From Candidatus Rifleibacteriota bacterium (GTDB taxonomy: Bacteria > Muiribacteriota > Ozemobacteria > Ozemobacterales > Ozemobacteraceae), in contig JAAYVD010000114.1 of NCBI GenBank assembly GCA_012517355.1, forward strand, positions 1 through 64,000: DNA of 64,000 nucleotides. Reading direction: 5' to 3'. Below the pieces are notes generated by a model. It worked only from the letters and a program-made list of their open reading frames with translations, did not search any database and had not been told where the DNA came from. This document shows, piece after piece, positions 8,357-20,376 of the stretch (position 1 is its first letter; every line of letters starts with the position of its first letter). The position numbers and the translations under genes are program-made.

Positions 8357-9144
8357 AGCCCGAAATCTTCGTCAACATCTCCCATTCCCACATGACCGCG
8401 GAGGACCTCGACTTCCTCCAGGTCCAAGGTCTCCATCCCGAACTGTATTTTTCCGCCAACCACATCGACGCGCTCACCCCGCCCCAGTTGCAGCAACTGG
8501 CCGAGGGCATGCGCACACGGAACTTCCGCCCCATCTTCCACGGCCCCTTCTACGACCTGAACCCGGGCGCCCATGATTCCCGGCTGCGGGCCGTCGCCCG
8601 CGAGCGGTTCACCTGGGCCCTCGAAACCGCCAAGGCCTTCGGCGCCCCGCAGGTGGTCCTCCACCCCGGCCACGGGCCGTGGGTCCTGGCCCGGGCCTTC
8701 CCATCCTGGCTGGAACGGGCCCGTGAGACCCTTGGGGCCGTGATCGGCAAGGCCGGCGAACTCGGCCTCCGCGTGGCCTTCGAGAACATCTACGATCCCG
8801 ATCCCAACGACCTGGCCGAGATCGCCCGGGCCTTCCCCGCCGACCACGTCGGGTTCTGCTTCGACGTCGGCCATTTCAACCTGTTCTCGCAGGTATCGAT
8901 GAAGACCTGGCTCGACACCCTCGGCGGCCGCCTGTTCGAGTGCCACCTGCACGACAACTTCGGCAGCGAGGACGACCACATCGCGGTCGGCGACGGCAGC
9001 ATCAAGTACGGCCCGCTCATCGCCTGGCTGAAAGCCCAGGAGAAGATGCCCCTGCTCACCCTCGAGATGGAGCAGAAGACCCACGTCATCAAGTCGGTGC
9101 TGCGGGTCAAGGACTGGTTCGCCCCCACCCCCGCCGAGGTCTGA
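8353..9144 (+). CDS. Sugar phosphate isomerase/epimerase-like TIM barrel (AP endonuclease 2 fold)
   Basis: A 263-residue xylose-isomerase-like TIM barrel. Expected metal-site residues appear at strand ends: HPGHG (His), AFENIYDP (Glu), CFDVGHFN (Asp, His), CHLHDNFG (His, Asp) and LTLEME (Glu). The family includes IolE/IolI, tagatose epimerases and endonuclease IV relatives; the short length and motif spacing fit the isomerase/epimerase branch better than a DNA repair enzyme. The start is a GTG that overlaps the Trm112 stop (GTGA). An upstream extension in the same frame runs through the Trm112 gene and is rejected. The substrate cannot be told. Confidence 0.85.
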   Translation: MKPEIFVNISHSHMTAEDLDFLQVQGLHPELYFSANHIDALTPPQLQQLAEGMRTRNFRPIFHGPFYDLNPGAHDSRLRAVARERFTWALETAKAFGAPQVVLHPGHGPWVLARAFPSWLERARETLGAVIGKAGELGLRVAFENIYDPDPNDLAEIARAFPADHVGFCFDVGHFNLFSQVSMKTWLDTLGGRLFECHLHDNFGSEDDHIAVGDGSIKYGPLIAWLKAQEKMPLLTLEMEQKTHVIKSVLRVKDWFAPTPAEV

Positions 9145-9341
9145 GAAGACCCTTCCTCCCCAGGCACCCCTGCCCAGGGGCCATCTACCAGCGTTTCCTC
9201 GGGTGTTTCCCTCCCCAGGCTGATCCCCCCGGCGCCCGGGTCGCGGTCGGAAGACCGCTCCCACCCCCGTGGGCAGGGCATACCGGAAGATTCGGGAACA
9301 CTTGACCTTTTCCTGCCCGGGGGAATTTGGTCATGGGGGAA

Positions 9342-9401
9342 GTTTCGGGGACACAAGACTTAATTCCTTGCCGACGGAATGAAGTCTTGTGTCCCTGAAA
9401 C
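9342..9401. repeat. Long hairpin of a dispersed REP-like family, copy 1
   Basis: Twenty-base arms, GTTTCGGGGACACAAGACTT and its complement with a single A/G difference, enclose a 20-base loop that itself holds a 5-base stem. A second member with the same core (TTTCGGGGACACA) lies at 26666-26730. A 12-base piece just left of this copy (9324-9335, AATTTGGTCATG) is the exact reverse complement of 26679-26690 in the other copy. The form resembles repeats mobilised by REP-associated Y1 transposases, but no transposase gene is in the window. Confidence 0.75.
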
Positions 9402-9491
9402 ACCCTGACGAGCCGTTCCAGCCTGACCACCCGCGAAGCAGCGCTTCCGCGAGGGGAACGCATCCGCGTTGACCTCGCCAGCAGAAAGGGT

Positions 9492-9534
9492 CCAGGGCCA
9501 GCGGCCCTGGTGGGGTGAAGGGGCAAAGCCCCTT
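9492..9534 (-). terminator. Double hairpin after the RND transporter gene
   Basis: Two perfect stems in tandem, 8 and 7 base pairs, 85 nt beyond the stop of the RND gene. On the minus strand they are followed by only a short T-run (CCCTTTC), so termination is plausible but unproven. Confidence 0.4.
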
Positions 9535-9618
9535 CGGCAAGCCTTCCTGCGGATCCCTGTCGTCCCATGGGTTCCAGAGGTCCACGGAGGAATATGCCCC
9601 GTGTCCTCGAGTGGCGAC

Positions 9619-12849
<3,231 letters not shown>

Positions 12850-12864
12850 GGCGGGGTTCCTCCG

Positions 12865-14016
12865 CTACCGGCCGGCGCCGGCGGGGGCGAACCGGTCGCC
12901 AGGCCGCAACCCGGACAGGATTTCGACCTGGTCGCCATGCGTCCGGCCCGTCTTGACCAGCCGGTAGACCGTCCGGCCATCGACCTGGACCCGGACCCCG
13001 TCCAGCTGCCCGCGCGACTCGATGGCCGCGCGCGGCACCAGCAGGACCTGCTCTTCGCCCTTCGCCACCAGGCCGCGGGCATACATGCCGGAGCGCAGGC
13101 GCGGATCGGCGGGAAGGGCGATCTTGAAGAGGAAGGTGTGCGACAAGGGATCGGCCCCCGGCACGATCTCGGTGACGACCCCGGGGAAATCGGTTCCGGC
13201 CACGGCATCGACCCGCACCGCCACGCTCGCCCCTTCCGGCAGGAAGGACAGCAGCCGCTCGGGCACGATCGCCTCGAACCGGATCATGCCGACGTCCTCG
13301 ACGATCAACAGCGGCACCCCGGGGGCAGCGAGCATTCCTGGCTCGATGCGGCGGCCGGTGATCCGGCCGTCAAAGGGGGCCTTCACCTCGGCGAGGGCCT
13401 TGATCGTGGAAACCTTGCTGATCCCGGCCTGGGCCTGGGCGGCCTTGGCCGTCACCTGGGCCCGCTTCGCCTGCAGGACCTGGATCTGGGAGTCGGCCTG
13501 GGCGACCCGGCTGCGGGCCTGGGTCAGGGCGGTCTCGGCCTGGTCGAACTCCTGTTTCGTGACGGATTTCTTGTCGAACAGCTCCTTGATGCGGTTGAAG
13601 GTCGCCTCGGCCAGGGACGCCTGGGCGGCCGCCTCTTCGCGGGCCAGGCGGGCGGTGGCCAGGTGGCCCTCGACCTCGGCCCCGGCCGCTCCCGCCTCGC
13701 TGAGGACCGCCCGCGCCCCGGCCAGGTCGTTTCCGAGGTCCTGGGCATCGATCCGCACCAGGGTCTCGCCGGCGGTGACCGGGTCGCCCTCCCGCTTGAG
13801 CACCTCGAGCACGTTGCCCATCACCTTGCTGGAGAGGGTGGTCACCATGCGGGGCTGCAGGTTCCCCACGACCTCCTCGGTCAGGGGGACGGGCTGCAGG
13901 CGCGCCTCGACGAAAGAGTCCTGGGCCAGGACGGCCGGAAGCGGCCCGCCGGTGATCGCCAACAGGGCGACGGCGGACAGGAGAGCGACGAAGCGGGGGT
14001 TGTTTCGGGCGGTCAT
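12865..14016 (-). CDS. RND efflux periplasmic adaptor (membrane fusion protein)
   Basis: A 383-residue adaptor: signal peptide (hydrophobic core to about residue 30, AVLAQ), then a lipoyl/barrel half (SKVMGNVLEVLKREGDPVTAGETLVRID is split around a long hairpin), an Ala/Gln-rich coiled coil at about residues 95-185, and the returning lipoyl strand (VKAPFDGRITGRRIEPG). The C-terminal part holds the beta-barrel and membrane-proximal domains. It lacks the lipobox cysteine, so it is probably a soluble or peripherally anchored MFP. It links the RND transporter to an outer membrane channel. GAGGAGG lies 5 nt before the ATG at 14016, and a minus-10 element lies upstream. Confidence 0.92.
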   Translation of the reverse strand: MTARNNPRFVALLSAVALLAITGGPLPAVLAQDSFVEARLQPVPLTEEVVGNLQPRMVTTLSSKVMGNVLEVLKREGDPVTAGETLVRIDAQDLGNDLAGARAVLSEAGAAGAEVEGHLATARLAREEAAAQASLAEATFNRIKELFDKKSVTKQEFDQAETALTQARSRVAQADSQIQVLQAKRAQVTAKAAQAQAGISKVSTIKALAEVKAPFDGRITGRRIEPGMLAAPGVPLLIVEDVGMIRFEAIVPERLLSFLPEGASVAVRVDAVAGTDFPGVVTEIVPGADPLSHTFLFKIALPADPRLRSGMYARGLVAKGEEQVLLVPRAAIESRGQLDGVRVQVDGRTVYRLVKTGRTHGDQVEILSGLRPGDRFAPAGAGR

Positions 14017-14049
14017 GTGATCCTCCTCAGGTCCGGAATGAACTCCCCG

Positions 14050-14055
14050 ATGATA
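14050..14055 (-). promoter_or_regulatory. Minus-10 element of the RND operon
   Basis: TATCAT preceded by TGC on the minus strand, about 34 nt before the adaptor ATG. No convincing minus-35 box is present, which is common when the extended TGn is there. Confidence 0.45.
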
Positions 14056-14694
14056 GCAGATTTCATGCCAGGGGTTGAGCCTGTTGCATGGGTCAGGTTC
14101 TCGTTGGGATGGTGCACAGCGGCCTCGATCCAGACAGCGTTTGCGGGTGGGCAGGATTGCAAAACGGGCCGTTTGGACGTTGGTGCAACGACTCGGTTAT
14201 CCGTGCAGAAATTTCCGTTGGCCGCGCGACCGAATTCCGCCGGTGGGCAACAGAAGGGGTTTTTCCGGGGGTCAGGAAGGAGGGGATATCGCCCTCCATC
14301 GATACCGTGAAAGCCGTTTTGGCGATCTTTCCTTCCAAACAGGTCGGGGGGAACCGGAGGGGGAAGGCCAGGTGGTTTTTTGCTGTTGGTGCCTTGATTG
14401 CTGTCGTTTCGACCCCAGTCATGACACGGGTGACGGAAGGGAAAATCATGCATTTTTTTCGCAGGCACGCGCTTCCTCAATCCCAGACCCGAGATGGGCT
14501 TCTTGTATGACCATCAGGACGGACAAGGGAACCCGCCCCGACAAACGCCGTCGGGTGCGAGAAACCGGCTGTCACAATGCCGGAAGAGGCCCTCTGCCGC
14601 CCCGGATGGCGGGTCGAAGCGCGAGTTTTGCCCACCCTCCAGGTGGGCCACCCACGGTTTGGCTGGACAGGGGGAAATGCGGTATCATGGGGAC
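14056..14694. other. Long divergent intergenic region, nothing recognised
   Basis: About 640 bases with lower GC than the neighbouring genes. Short frames exist on both strands, but none shows a domain, a signal peptide with a ribosome site, or the codon bias of nearby genes. At the right end, TTGGCT (14660-14665), 18 bases and TATCAT (14684-14689) may form a promoter whose transcript begins almost at the ATG at 14695. Confidence 0.45.
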
Positions 14695-17106
14695 ATGTAC
14701 CCCAGGAGAGGAATGATCCTCGGGGTGGTGATCCTGATCTCGCTGGTGCTGGGCGTCTTCATCTTCTCGTATAACTCGATGGTCCGCCAGCAGAACATCC
14801 GGGCCCACCACGAACTGATCGGAGAGACGGCGGGCATGCTGGCCATGACCGGAGTCCAACTGTTCGCCGACAAGATCACCACCAGCCTCAACGCGATCAT
14901 CATGGCGGCAGCCCCCGTTCTGCTGAGCAGCGTGCCCACCAGTCCGACCATCTCGGTCGGCACCGGCCACCCGATCTGCACGCAGATGCAGGCCGATTTC
15001 GACCTGCTCCTGGGCCAGTTGCCCCACCTGGTGGACCAGTCGGTGATCCCGCCCCGCAGCCCGCGGTGCCTGTCGATGGACATCAGCTTCGAGGGCATCC
15101 AGCAGATCTCCCCGAACACCGACTCGGTCCAGTTCCAGGCCGGCCGCGACCCGGTCGAGAAGCTGGGCGAGATCGTGATCTCCTGCGTGGTCGAGCACCG
15201 GGGCCTGCGGCGCAAGGCCCAGATGCGCCGGCAGTTCCGGGTGGTATCAATGGTGCCCGGTCCGTTCGCCCGGTTCTCGCTGTTCGTCCCGTACACCCCC
15301 TGGCCGTATTCCTACGATGCGCTCGGGGTCAAATACAGCGGCCAGATCGATACGGGGTATATCCACCCCTTCCCGGCGCCCCGCACCTACACCAACCCGC
15401 TGAAGATCTTCAACGGCACCGATTCCTACTCGGGAACCGCCCCGGACGACCGGGCGGACCTGCGCAACCGGGGCTGGATCTTCCTCGGTCCCAGTTTCGA
15501 CACCAGCACGGGCGGGGCCACCGGCACCGTCCTGCTGCGGCTTCCCTCGGGATTCGACAGCAACACCGGCGGGCATTTCCTGTTCTGCCTGCCCCCGAAC
15601 GTGCTGTCGGGCAAGGAGGTGGTCCGCCCCGAGCGGATCGACGACCCGGCCCATTTCAACCTGCCGCCGGTGGCGGTCGCCACGTTCCAGATCGGGGGGC
15701 TGTTCCAGGGGTATTACACCAACGATCCGGGCCTGGGGGCCAACCAGGCGATGGGGGCGGCGGGGGCGAACCTCTGGAGCGGGCTGGTGGCCAATGCCGG
15801 CACCGGCTGGACGCCCAGCGACCGCTGGTATTGCGCCAGTTCCTGGCTCTACCCGTACGGCGACCGCAACGACCCCTCGCGCACCCTGATGGTCGGCCCG
15901 GTTCTGGCCGCCTTCCTGAAAATGTATTTCGTCAAGAGCACCACCGCCACCTGGAAATTCCTGATTCCCGGCCTTGCGGAAACCGACTACCACCCGGCTT
16001 CCGATGTTCCCAACCTCAACATGAAGTTCCAGGAATTGTACAAGATGCCGGTGAGTGCCCCCCCCAAGCCCGGCTACACCAGCTATTCCCGGGTGATGCC
16101 CCTGAACGCGGACGTCAACCCCTCGGTCTACCCGCCGACCTCCGGGTATGCCTTCAACACCTTCTTCGATTTCATGAAGTATCCGCCCGTCGGTACCCCC
16201 TTTCCCAACCTCGACGAGGGCAGCACCATCCTCGGGGCGATCCCCAAGCCCTATTTCGTCCCCTGTGCCGAGGCGATGCGGCTCCCCCCCTCGGGGATCA
16301 AGGGGCTGCATCCCTTCGAAGATTTCCGCGTGCTGTTCACCGAGTCGGGCGGCAGCGACCCCACCGCCGACCCAGACAACTGCTACTTTTCCGGGAACCT
16401 GATGGCGTTCCGGTTCACGGCAGGGAACCTGCTGGGGCGGGTGACCCATTACCTCGACCTCAGTGACTGCGCCAGCCAGGGTGAGGAAGACGACCGCCTG
16501 AAGGACCTGCTGTTCCGGCCCGCCGTCGCGGCCGACGGGGCTCCGGGCACCACCAACTGGTGGGTTCCCAAGCGGGCCGGCATCTTCTACGCCAAGCGCC
16601 GCACGACCGTCAGCACGGGTGGTGACCGGCTTTCCCTGCCCGGACGGGTCTGGCTGACCAAACCCTTCATCCTGATCGTGGAAAAGGGCGACCTGACGAT
16701 CCCGCAAAAGATCGAAAGCCCGGTCTCCGGAGGCGCCCCCGAAACCTTGTGTTCCCTCGTGGTCCTGGAAGGCAACCTTCTGGTCGGGACCACCGACGAG
16801 ATCCACGCCTACCTGGTGGCTCTCAACCCCGGTCCGGGCGGGCACGGCGGGGGGGGCCGGGTGCTGTCGGCCGATCCGCCCCCCACAGGTTCGGTCCGCC
16901 GCCTGAACGTCTTCGGCGGGGTGGCCGCCTGGGAAATGGGCCTGTACCGCTCCGATCCAGTCCGGACAACGATGGGGGACTTCACCGACGGCGGGTCGAT
17001 CCGCTACAACCCGCGGTTCAACCCGAGTTCCGAGGTCTATCCCGCCTCCCGGATGTTCCTGATGGAAGAGAAGGCGAGCCAGATCCTGATCACGGGGGCC
17101 GATTGA
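14695..17106 (+). CDS. Large prepilin-like surface protein (PilX/GspK-type N-terminus)
   Basis: An 803-residue protein. It starts MYPRRGMILGVVILI: a short basic leader ending in Gly, then about 20 hydrophobic residues, as in type III signal peptides cut by prepilin peptidase. The glutamate at position +5 is absent, as in GspK/PilX-like minor pilins. The rest is long and Pro/Gly/Tyr/Trp-rich with no recognised enzyme motif; the last 200 residues contain short beta-strand repeats like those of polymer-forming or right-handed helix folds (ILIVEKGDLTIP, SLVVLEGNLLVG). The stop overlaps the next gene's start (TGATG). An in-frame ATG at 14713 would remove the leader, so 14695 is chosen. It is probably the tip or scaffold protein of a pseudopilus. 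Confidence 0.75.
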   Translation: MYPRRGMILGVVILISLVLGVFIFSYNSMVRQQNIRAHHELIGETAGMLAMTGVQLFADKITTSLNAIIMAAAPVLLSSVPTSPTISVGTGHPICTQMQADFDLLLGQLPHLVDQSVIPPRSPRCLSMDISFEGIQQISPNTDSVQFQAGRDPVEKLGEIVISCVVEHRGLRRKAQMRRQFRVVSMVPGPFARFSLFVPYTPWPYSYDALGVKYSGQIDTGYIHPFPAPRTYTNPLKIFNGTDSYSGTAPDDRADLRNRGWIFLGPSFDTSTGGATGTVLLRLPSGFDSNTGGHFLFCLPPNVLSGKEVVRPERIDDPAHFNLPPVAVATFQIGGLFQGYYTNDPGLGANQAMGAAGANLWSGLVANAGTGWTPSDRWYCASSWLYPYGDRNDPSRTLMVGPVLAAFLKMYFVKSTTATWKFLIPGLAETDYHPASDVPNLNMKFQELYKMPVSAPPKPGYTSYSRVMPLNADVNPSVYPPTSGYAFNTFFDFMKYPPVGTPFPNLDEGSTILGAIPKPYFVPCAEAMRLPPSGIKGLHPFEDFRVLFTESGGSDPTADPDNCYFSGNLMAFRFTAGNLLGRVTHYLDLSDCASQGEEDDRLKDLLFRPAVAADGAPGTTNWWVPKRAGIFYAKRRTTVSTGGDRLSLPGRVWLTKPFILIVEKGDLTIPQKIESPVSGGAPETLCSLVVLEGNLLVGTTDEIHAYLVALNPGPGGHGGGGRVLSADPPPTGSVRRLNVFGGVAAWEMGLYRSDPVRTTMGDFTDGGSIRYNPRFNPSSEVYPASRMFLMEEKASQILITGAD

Positions 17107-17642
17107 TGCGACGGGGTCTTTCGCTGGTGGAGATCCTGGTGGCGGTGGCCGTCTGCTCGCTCGCGTTGGGGCCGATGGTCAACCTGCTGAGTTCCTCCAA
17201 CCGGGCCAGCACCGCCTCGATCTACGAGGTCATGGCGGTTCATTACGCCGCGGAACTCGCCGAACAGATGACCCGGTTCTCCGGCCGGCTGGACGACATC
17301 CTGGCCGATGCCCGGATCCGCTCGGGCAATCCCTCGCTGACGCTCGAAGACCTGCTGACCGACCCGGGGTTCACCGACGAGTTGCGCCTCCACCTGGCTG
17401 AAACGCGGGCGGTTCCCTTCCAGGCCAACGGGGTCCCGCTGAAGGTCTCCCTCTTCGTTTCCCCGCTCCACGACCGGTTCACCGACCGGCGGTTCGAGGT
17501 CCGGCCGCTCAGCACCACCGGGGCGACCCTCCTGGGTGGCGGCGTCTTCTGGGACGTGAAGATCGTCCTGTCCTGGCAACTCTCCCCGTCCGATCCACCG
17601 GACAAGCACAAGGCCGAGTTTTCGGTCATCCTGCGGGAATGA
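17106..17642 (+). CDS. Prepilin-like protein with class III signal peptide
   Basis: A 178-residue protein starting MRRGLSLVEILVAVAV: the leader ends in Gly, and the Glu at +5 of the mature protein is present, so prepilin peptidase processing and N-methylation are expected. The single hydrophobic helix is followed by a globular domain with no further recognised motif. It resembles GspI/PilV-like minor pilins in size. The start overlaps the previous stop by 1 nt and its stop overlaps the next start (ATGA), so the three pilin-like genes are translated as a unit. Confidence 0.85.
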   Translation: MRRGLSLVEILVAVAVCSLALGPMVNLLSSSNRASTASIYEVMAVHYAAELAEQMTRFSGRLDDILADARIRSGNPSLTLEDLLTDPGFTDELRLHLAETRAVPFQANGVPLKVSLFVSPLHDRFTDRRFEVRPLSTTGATLLGGGVFWDVKIVLSWQLSPSDPPDKHKAEFSVILRE

Positions 17643-18343
17643 GGGTGAGCAGGCACATGGAGAAGTTTCAACCAAGAAATGACGTGGTGGAAGGTGGGGA
17701 ATTCCTGCCTCGGCCAGCATACCGACCGCGGTTCCCCGCAAGAGCTGCCCGACCCCGGGGGTTCACCTTCGTCGAGGTGACGATCGTGGCGGCCCTTTCC
17801 CTGATGCTGCTCGTCTTCATCCAGTCGTTCTTCTCCTCGGGCATCCGCAGCACGCTGAAAGGCACCGACACCCTCGAATCGATCCGGGCGGCGAGCCTGC
17901 TGTTCGCGCAGATCCGCAAGGACCTCATGGCCTGCCAGTCAATCCAGACCGGGGCGGCCTCGGTGACCATGGGGGTGAACGCCCTGAACCTGCCGGCCGC
18001 CTTCCCCGTTTCCGACCTGTTGACCTTCTGCGCCCGCAATGCCACCACCACGTATTCCCTGCTGACCTCGCCCCGCGGCAAGTACATCCTGCGCACCTTC
18101 ACCCCGACGGTGGGGCCGACCGAGACGAAAACCTTCGGCATCCCGCGGGTGAAGGCATTCGAGGTGGTGCAGGTCAAGAAGAACCATCGCATCCTGTCGA
18201 CCATCCTGTCGCCCAGCCAGCTGCTGGTCAACGTGGTCATCGATTCCGACGACCCCCGCATGCCGACCAAGGAGATCCGGTTGTCGTCGGTGTTCATCTC
18301 GCAGCAGATGTACAACACCAACTGGAACTACTTTTTCCCCTGA
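17639..18343 (+). CDS. Prepilin-like protein (PilW/GspJ-like)
   Basis: A 234-residue protein with an unusually long leader (about 41 residues from the ATG at 17639) before the prepilin site PRGFTFVEVTIVAALSL, which has Gly at -1, Phe at +1 and Glu at +5. An internal ATG at 17657 would shorten the leader by six residues. The mature part is a mixed alpha/beta domain of minor pilin size. It is the last gene of the overlapping three-gene pilin cassette. A new promoter follows it before the dockerin gene. Confidence 0.82.
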   Translation: MRVSRHMEKFQPRNDVVEGGEFLPRPAYRPRFPARAARPRGFTFVEVTIVAALSLMLLVFIQSFFSSGIRSTLKGTDTLESIRAASLLFAQIRKDLMACQSIQTGAASVTMGVNALNLPAAFPVSDLLTFCARNATTTYSLLTSPRGKYILRTFTPTVGPTETKTFGIPRVKAFEVVQVKKNHRILSTILSPSQLLVNVVIDSDDPRMPTKEIRLSSVFISQQMYNTNWNYFFP

Positions 18344-18359
18344 CCCCCGGTCAAATTGA

Positions 18360-18389
18360 TTGAAACCTTGATTTCTGGCATAGCATAAT
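18360..18389 (+). promoter_or_regulatory. Promoter before the dockerin/FecR operon
   Basis: TTGAAA at 18360-18365 and CATAAT at 18384-18389 with 18 bases between them. The leader of roughly 117 nt runs to the ATG at 18513 and has AAGGAG six bases before it. A TTGATT overlaps the minus-35 box at 18356-18361. I saw no clear riboswitch in the leader. Confidence 0.6.
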
Positions 18390-18512
18390 AGTAGAGAGGC
18401 CCCCGAGGCCGGAAGGAGGATGAGGAGAAGTCCGCCCCCCACAGGGTAGTTCCGGATCCTTCCACGGAACCGGTAGACCGTTTTTCCCACATCAAACGAC
18501 AAGGAGAGTTCC

Positions 18513-20165
18513 ATGGCCATTCGATCGTCACGGTTCGTTCTGGTTTTGTCCGCCGCCCTTTTGCTGGCTTTTTGTACCAGCGCCTCCGCCCTGTTCTTCG
18601 ATCCGGTCATCCAGGCGAAGGTCTGGGCCGACCGCATCGACGGGCTGATCAAGGAGAACAAAAACGCCCAGGTCGAGGCCGAGACCCAGAAGTTCATCTC
18701 CTGGCTCAAGAAGTACGACCAGAACTATCCCCGCCTCGAAAGCTTCATCGGCACCGCCTACAACCAGAAGGCGACCGCCGAGGCCAAGCAGGGCAAGTAC
18801 AACGAGGCCGCCAACACCATCCGCGAGTCGCATGCCTGGAAGCCCAATCCCGGCAATATCGACAAGGTCATGAAGTATGAGCAGAACGATGCGGCCCAGC
18901 GCGAGTACTACGCCAAGGCCCTGGAATTCCAGAACAAGCGGATCGAGCTCAAGCGCCAGATCCTCAACCTCGTCCAGCAGAAAGAGAAGCTGGTCAACGA
19001 GCTGCTCAAGGCCAAAGACGTGACCAAGGAGCAGCTGGAGAAGCTGCAGGCCAGCCTGAAGGAACTGTCCGCCAAGGTCGCGGCGGCGCGCAAGGAGATG
19101 TCCGACATCCACGCCGCCTACGTGAAGGACACCGAAAAGTTCCGCAAGGACGAGATCGTCTTCAACGCCCGCCAGGCCGCCGTCATCAACGCCAAGGCCC
19201 AGACTGCCGCCAAGCTGGTCACCGCCATCGGGCAGGTCGAGACCCGCGTGGCCAAGGGCCTGCTGACCATCACCGAGAAGTACAAGTGGTCCTGGTCCGG
19301 TCTGGAAGAGCTGCTCGGCAAGATGAAGGACCTGCAGGTCAAGATCATGGACCTGCAGAAGCAGATGCTCGGCATCATGGACAAGAAGCCCCTGACCGAT
19401 GCCGACAAGAAGAAGCTGCTCGAACTGAAGGAACAGCTCGACAAGCTCCTGGAAGAGCAGAACAAGCTGATGGCCGACCTCGAGAAGGCCTTCATGGACA
19501 CCAAGACCTTCAACAAGCTGACCCCTGACCAGCAGGCGAAGTACCTCGAGATGTTCAAGACCATCCGCGAGGCCGACAACGTCATCGACAAGACCACCGC
19601 CAAGATCGAAGCCTTCCTGAAGCAGATGGTCGTGAAGTACGGCGACCTGAACAAGGATGGCAAGATCGACGCCCTCGACCTGGCCCAGATGGCCCGCCTC
19701 CTGATCGGCATCCGCCCCATGATCTGGCCCTGGAACCCGATTCCGGCCGCCGACCTCGACGGCGACGGGCACCTCACCTGGGCCGACTACAACCTGCTGA
19801 AGGAAGCCGTGTCGGGCGACCGCAAGACCTTCCCCGTCGATCCCGCGAACAAGCCGGGTGACATGGACGGCAACGGCGTCATCGATCACGAGGACGTCTA
19901 CATGGTGGCCAAGTACATCACCGATCCCAAGAGCTTCGCCAAGATCTATGGCAAGATCGCGGACGTCAACGGTGACGGCAAGGTCAACATGGAAGACCTC
20001 TCCGCCCTGATCAAGAACATCACCACCCCCGTCGTCCCCGTGGCGAAGGATGGGACCGTGGCCTCCGAGACCATGGTGGCCTCCGGGACCGGTGACGCCA
20101 CCGGCGCCACCACCGGCGACACCGGCACCGGCGACGCGGCCGACACCCTCGACAGCGGCTACTGA
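18513..20165 (+). CDS. Exported coiled-coil protein with four dockerin-type calcium loops
   Basis: A 550-residue protein: signal peptide (to about residue 26, ASA), a TPR-like segment (about 50-125), a long Lys/Glu/Gln coiled coil (about 130-365), then four EF-hand-like dockerin loops at about 376, 412, 448 and 484 (GDLNKDGKID, ADLDGDGHLT, GDMDGNGVID, ADVNGDGKVN). Two dockerin modules in tandem should bind calcium and could attach to a cohesin partner, none of which is encoded in this window. The tail is Gly/Thr/Asp-rich and ends ADTLDSGY, a motif shared with two other proteins of this block. It likely forms an extracytoplasmic fibre or scaffold next to the pilin cassette. Confidence 0.82.
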   Translation: MAIRSSRFVLVLSAALLLAFCTSASALFFDPVIQAKVWADRIDGLIKENKNAQVEAETQKFISWLKKYDQNYPRLESFIGTAYNQKATAEAKQGKYNEAANTIRESHAWKPNPGNIDKVMKYEQNDAAQREYYAKALEFQNKRIELKRQILNLVQQKEKLVNELLKAKDVTKEQLEKLQASLKELSAKVAAARKEMSDIHAAYVKDTEKFRKDEIVFNARQAAVINAKAQTAAKLVTAIGQVETRVAKGLLTITEKYKWSWSGLEELLGKMKDLQVKIMDLQKQMLGIMDKKPLTDADKKKLLELKEQLDKLLEEQNKLMADLEKAFMDTKTFNKLTPDQQAKYLEMFKTIREADNVIDKTTAKIEAFLKQMVVKYGDLNKDGKIDALDLAQMARLLIGIRPMIWPWNPIPAADLDGDGHLTWADYNLLKEAVSGDRKTFPVDPANKPGDMDGNGVIDHEDVYMVAKYITDPKSFAKIYGKIADVNGDGKVNMEDLSALIKNITTPVVPVAKDGTVASETMVASGTGDATGATTGDTGTGDAADTLDSGY

Positions 20166-20327
20166 CCTCGCTCTTCCCCGCCGTGGCGGGGCCGGACCGC
20201 GGCCCCGCCACCGGGGTTCCCCCCGGGCTGCGCCCCTCGGCGACCCCCGGGGCGGGAATCCGTGGAAGGCTGCCCGGGCCGCGATCTGGCCCGGTTCTGG
20301 CCTTTTCGACCACATCCGGGCCCCTGG

Positions 20328-20350
20328 CCTCTCGCGAGGATCAGGGGCCC
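20328..20350 (+). other. Strong hairpin just upstream of the FecR-protein gene
   Basis: Nine-base perfect arms (GGGCCCCTG and complement) with an inner CCTC/GAGG overlap, 27 nt before the ATG at 20377. It could slow transcription after the dockerin gene, protect the mRNA end or control access to the GGGAGG site that follows. Confidence 0.4.
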
Positions 20351-20376
20351 GACCTGAACCCTCCGGGAGGTGACCC

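Larger units (their letters stand above)
9145..9618. other. Intergenic region between convergent genes, rich in hairpins
   Basis: No gene is recognised. It holds the long inverted repeat at 9342-9401 and two adjacent perfect hairpins, at 9492-9510 (8-base arms, CCAGGGCC) and 9518-9534 (7-base arms, AAGGGGC). The latter pair could end transcription of the RND operon coming from the right. Confidence 0.55.

Noticed and set aside
9342-9401. Reading the long hairpin as an intrinsic terminator only
   Set aside because: No T-run on either side, and a related copy with the same core sits at 26666-26730, so a dispersed repeat explains it better.
14088-14510. Plus-strand frame of 140 codons in the RND-pilin gap
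   Set aside because: No ribosome site, domain or biased codon use; overlaps equally poor minus-strand frames.
18396-18512. Possible cyclic-di-GMP riboswitch in the dockerin gene leader
   Set aside because: The leader has some GC hairpin potential, but I could not find the conserved GEMM core.
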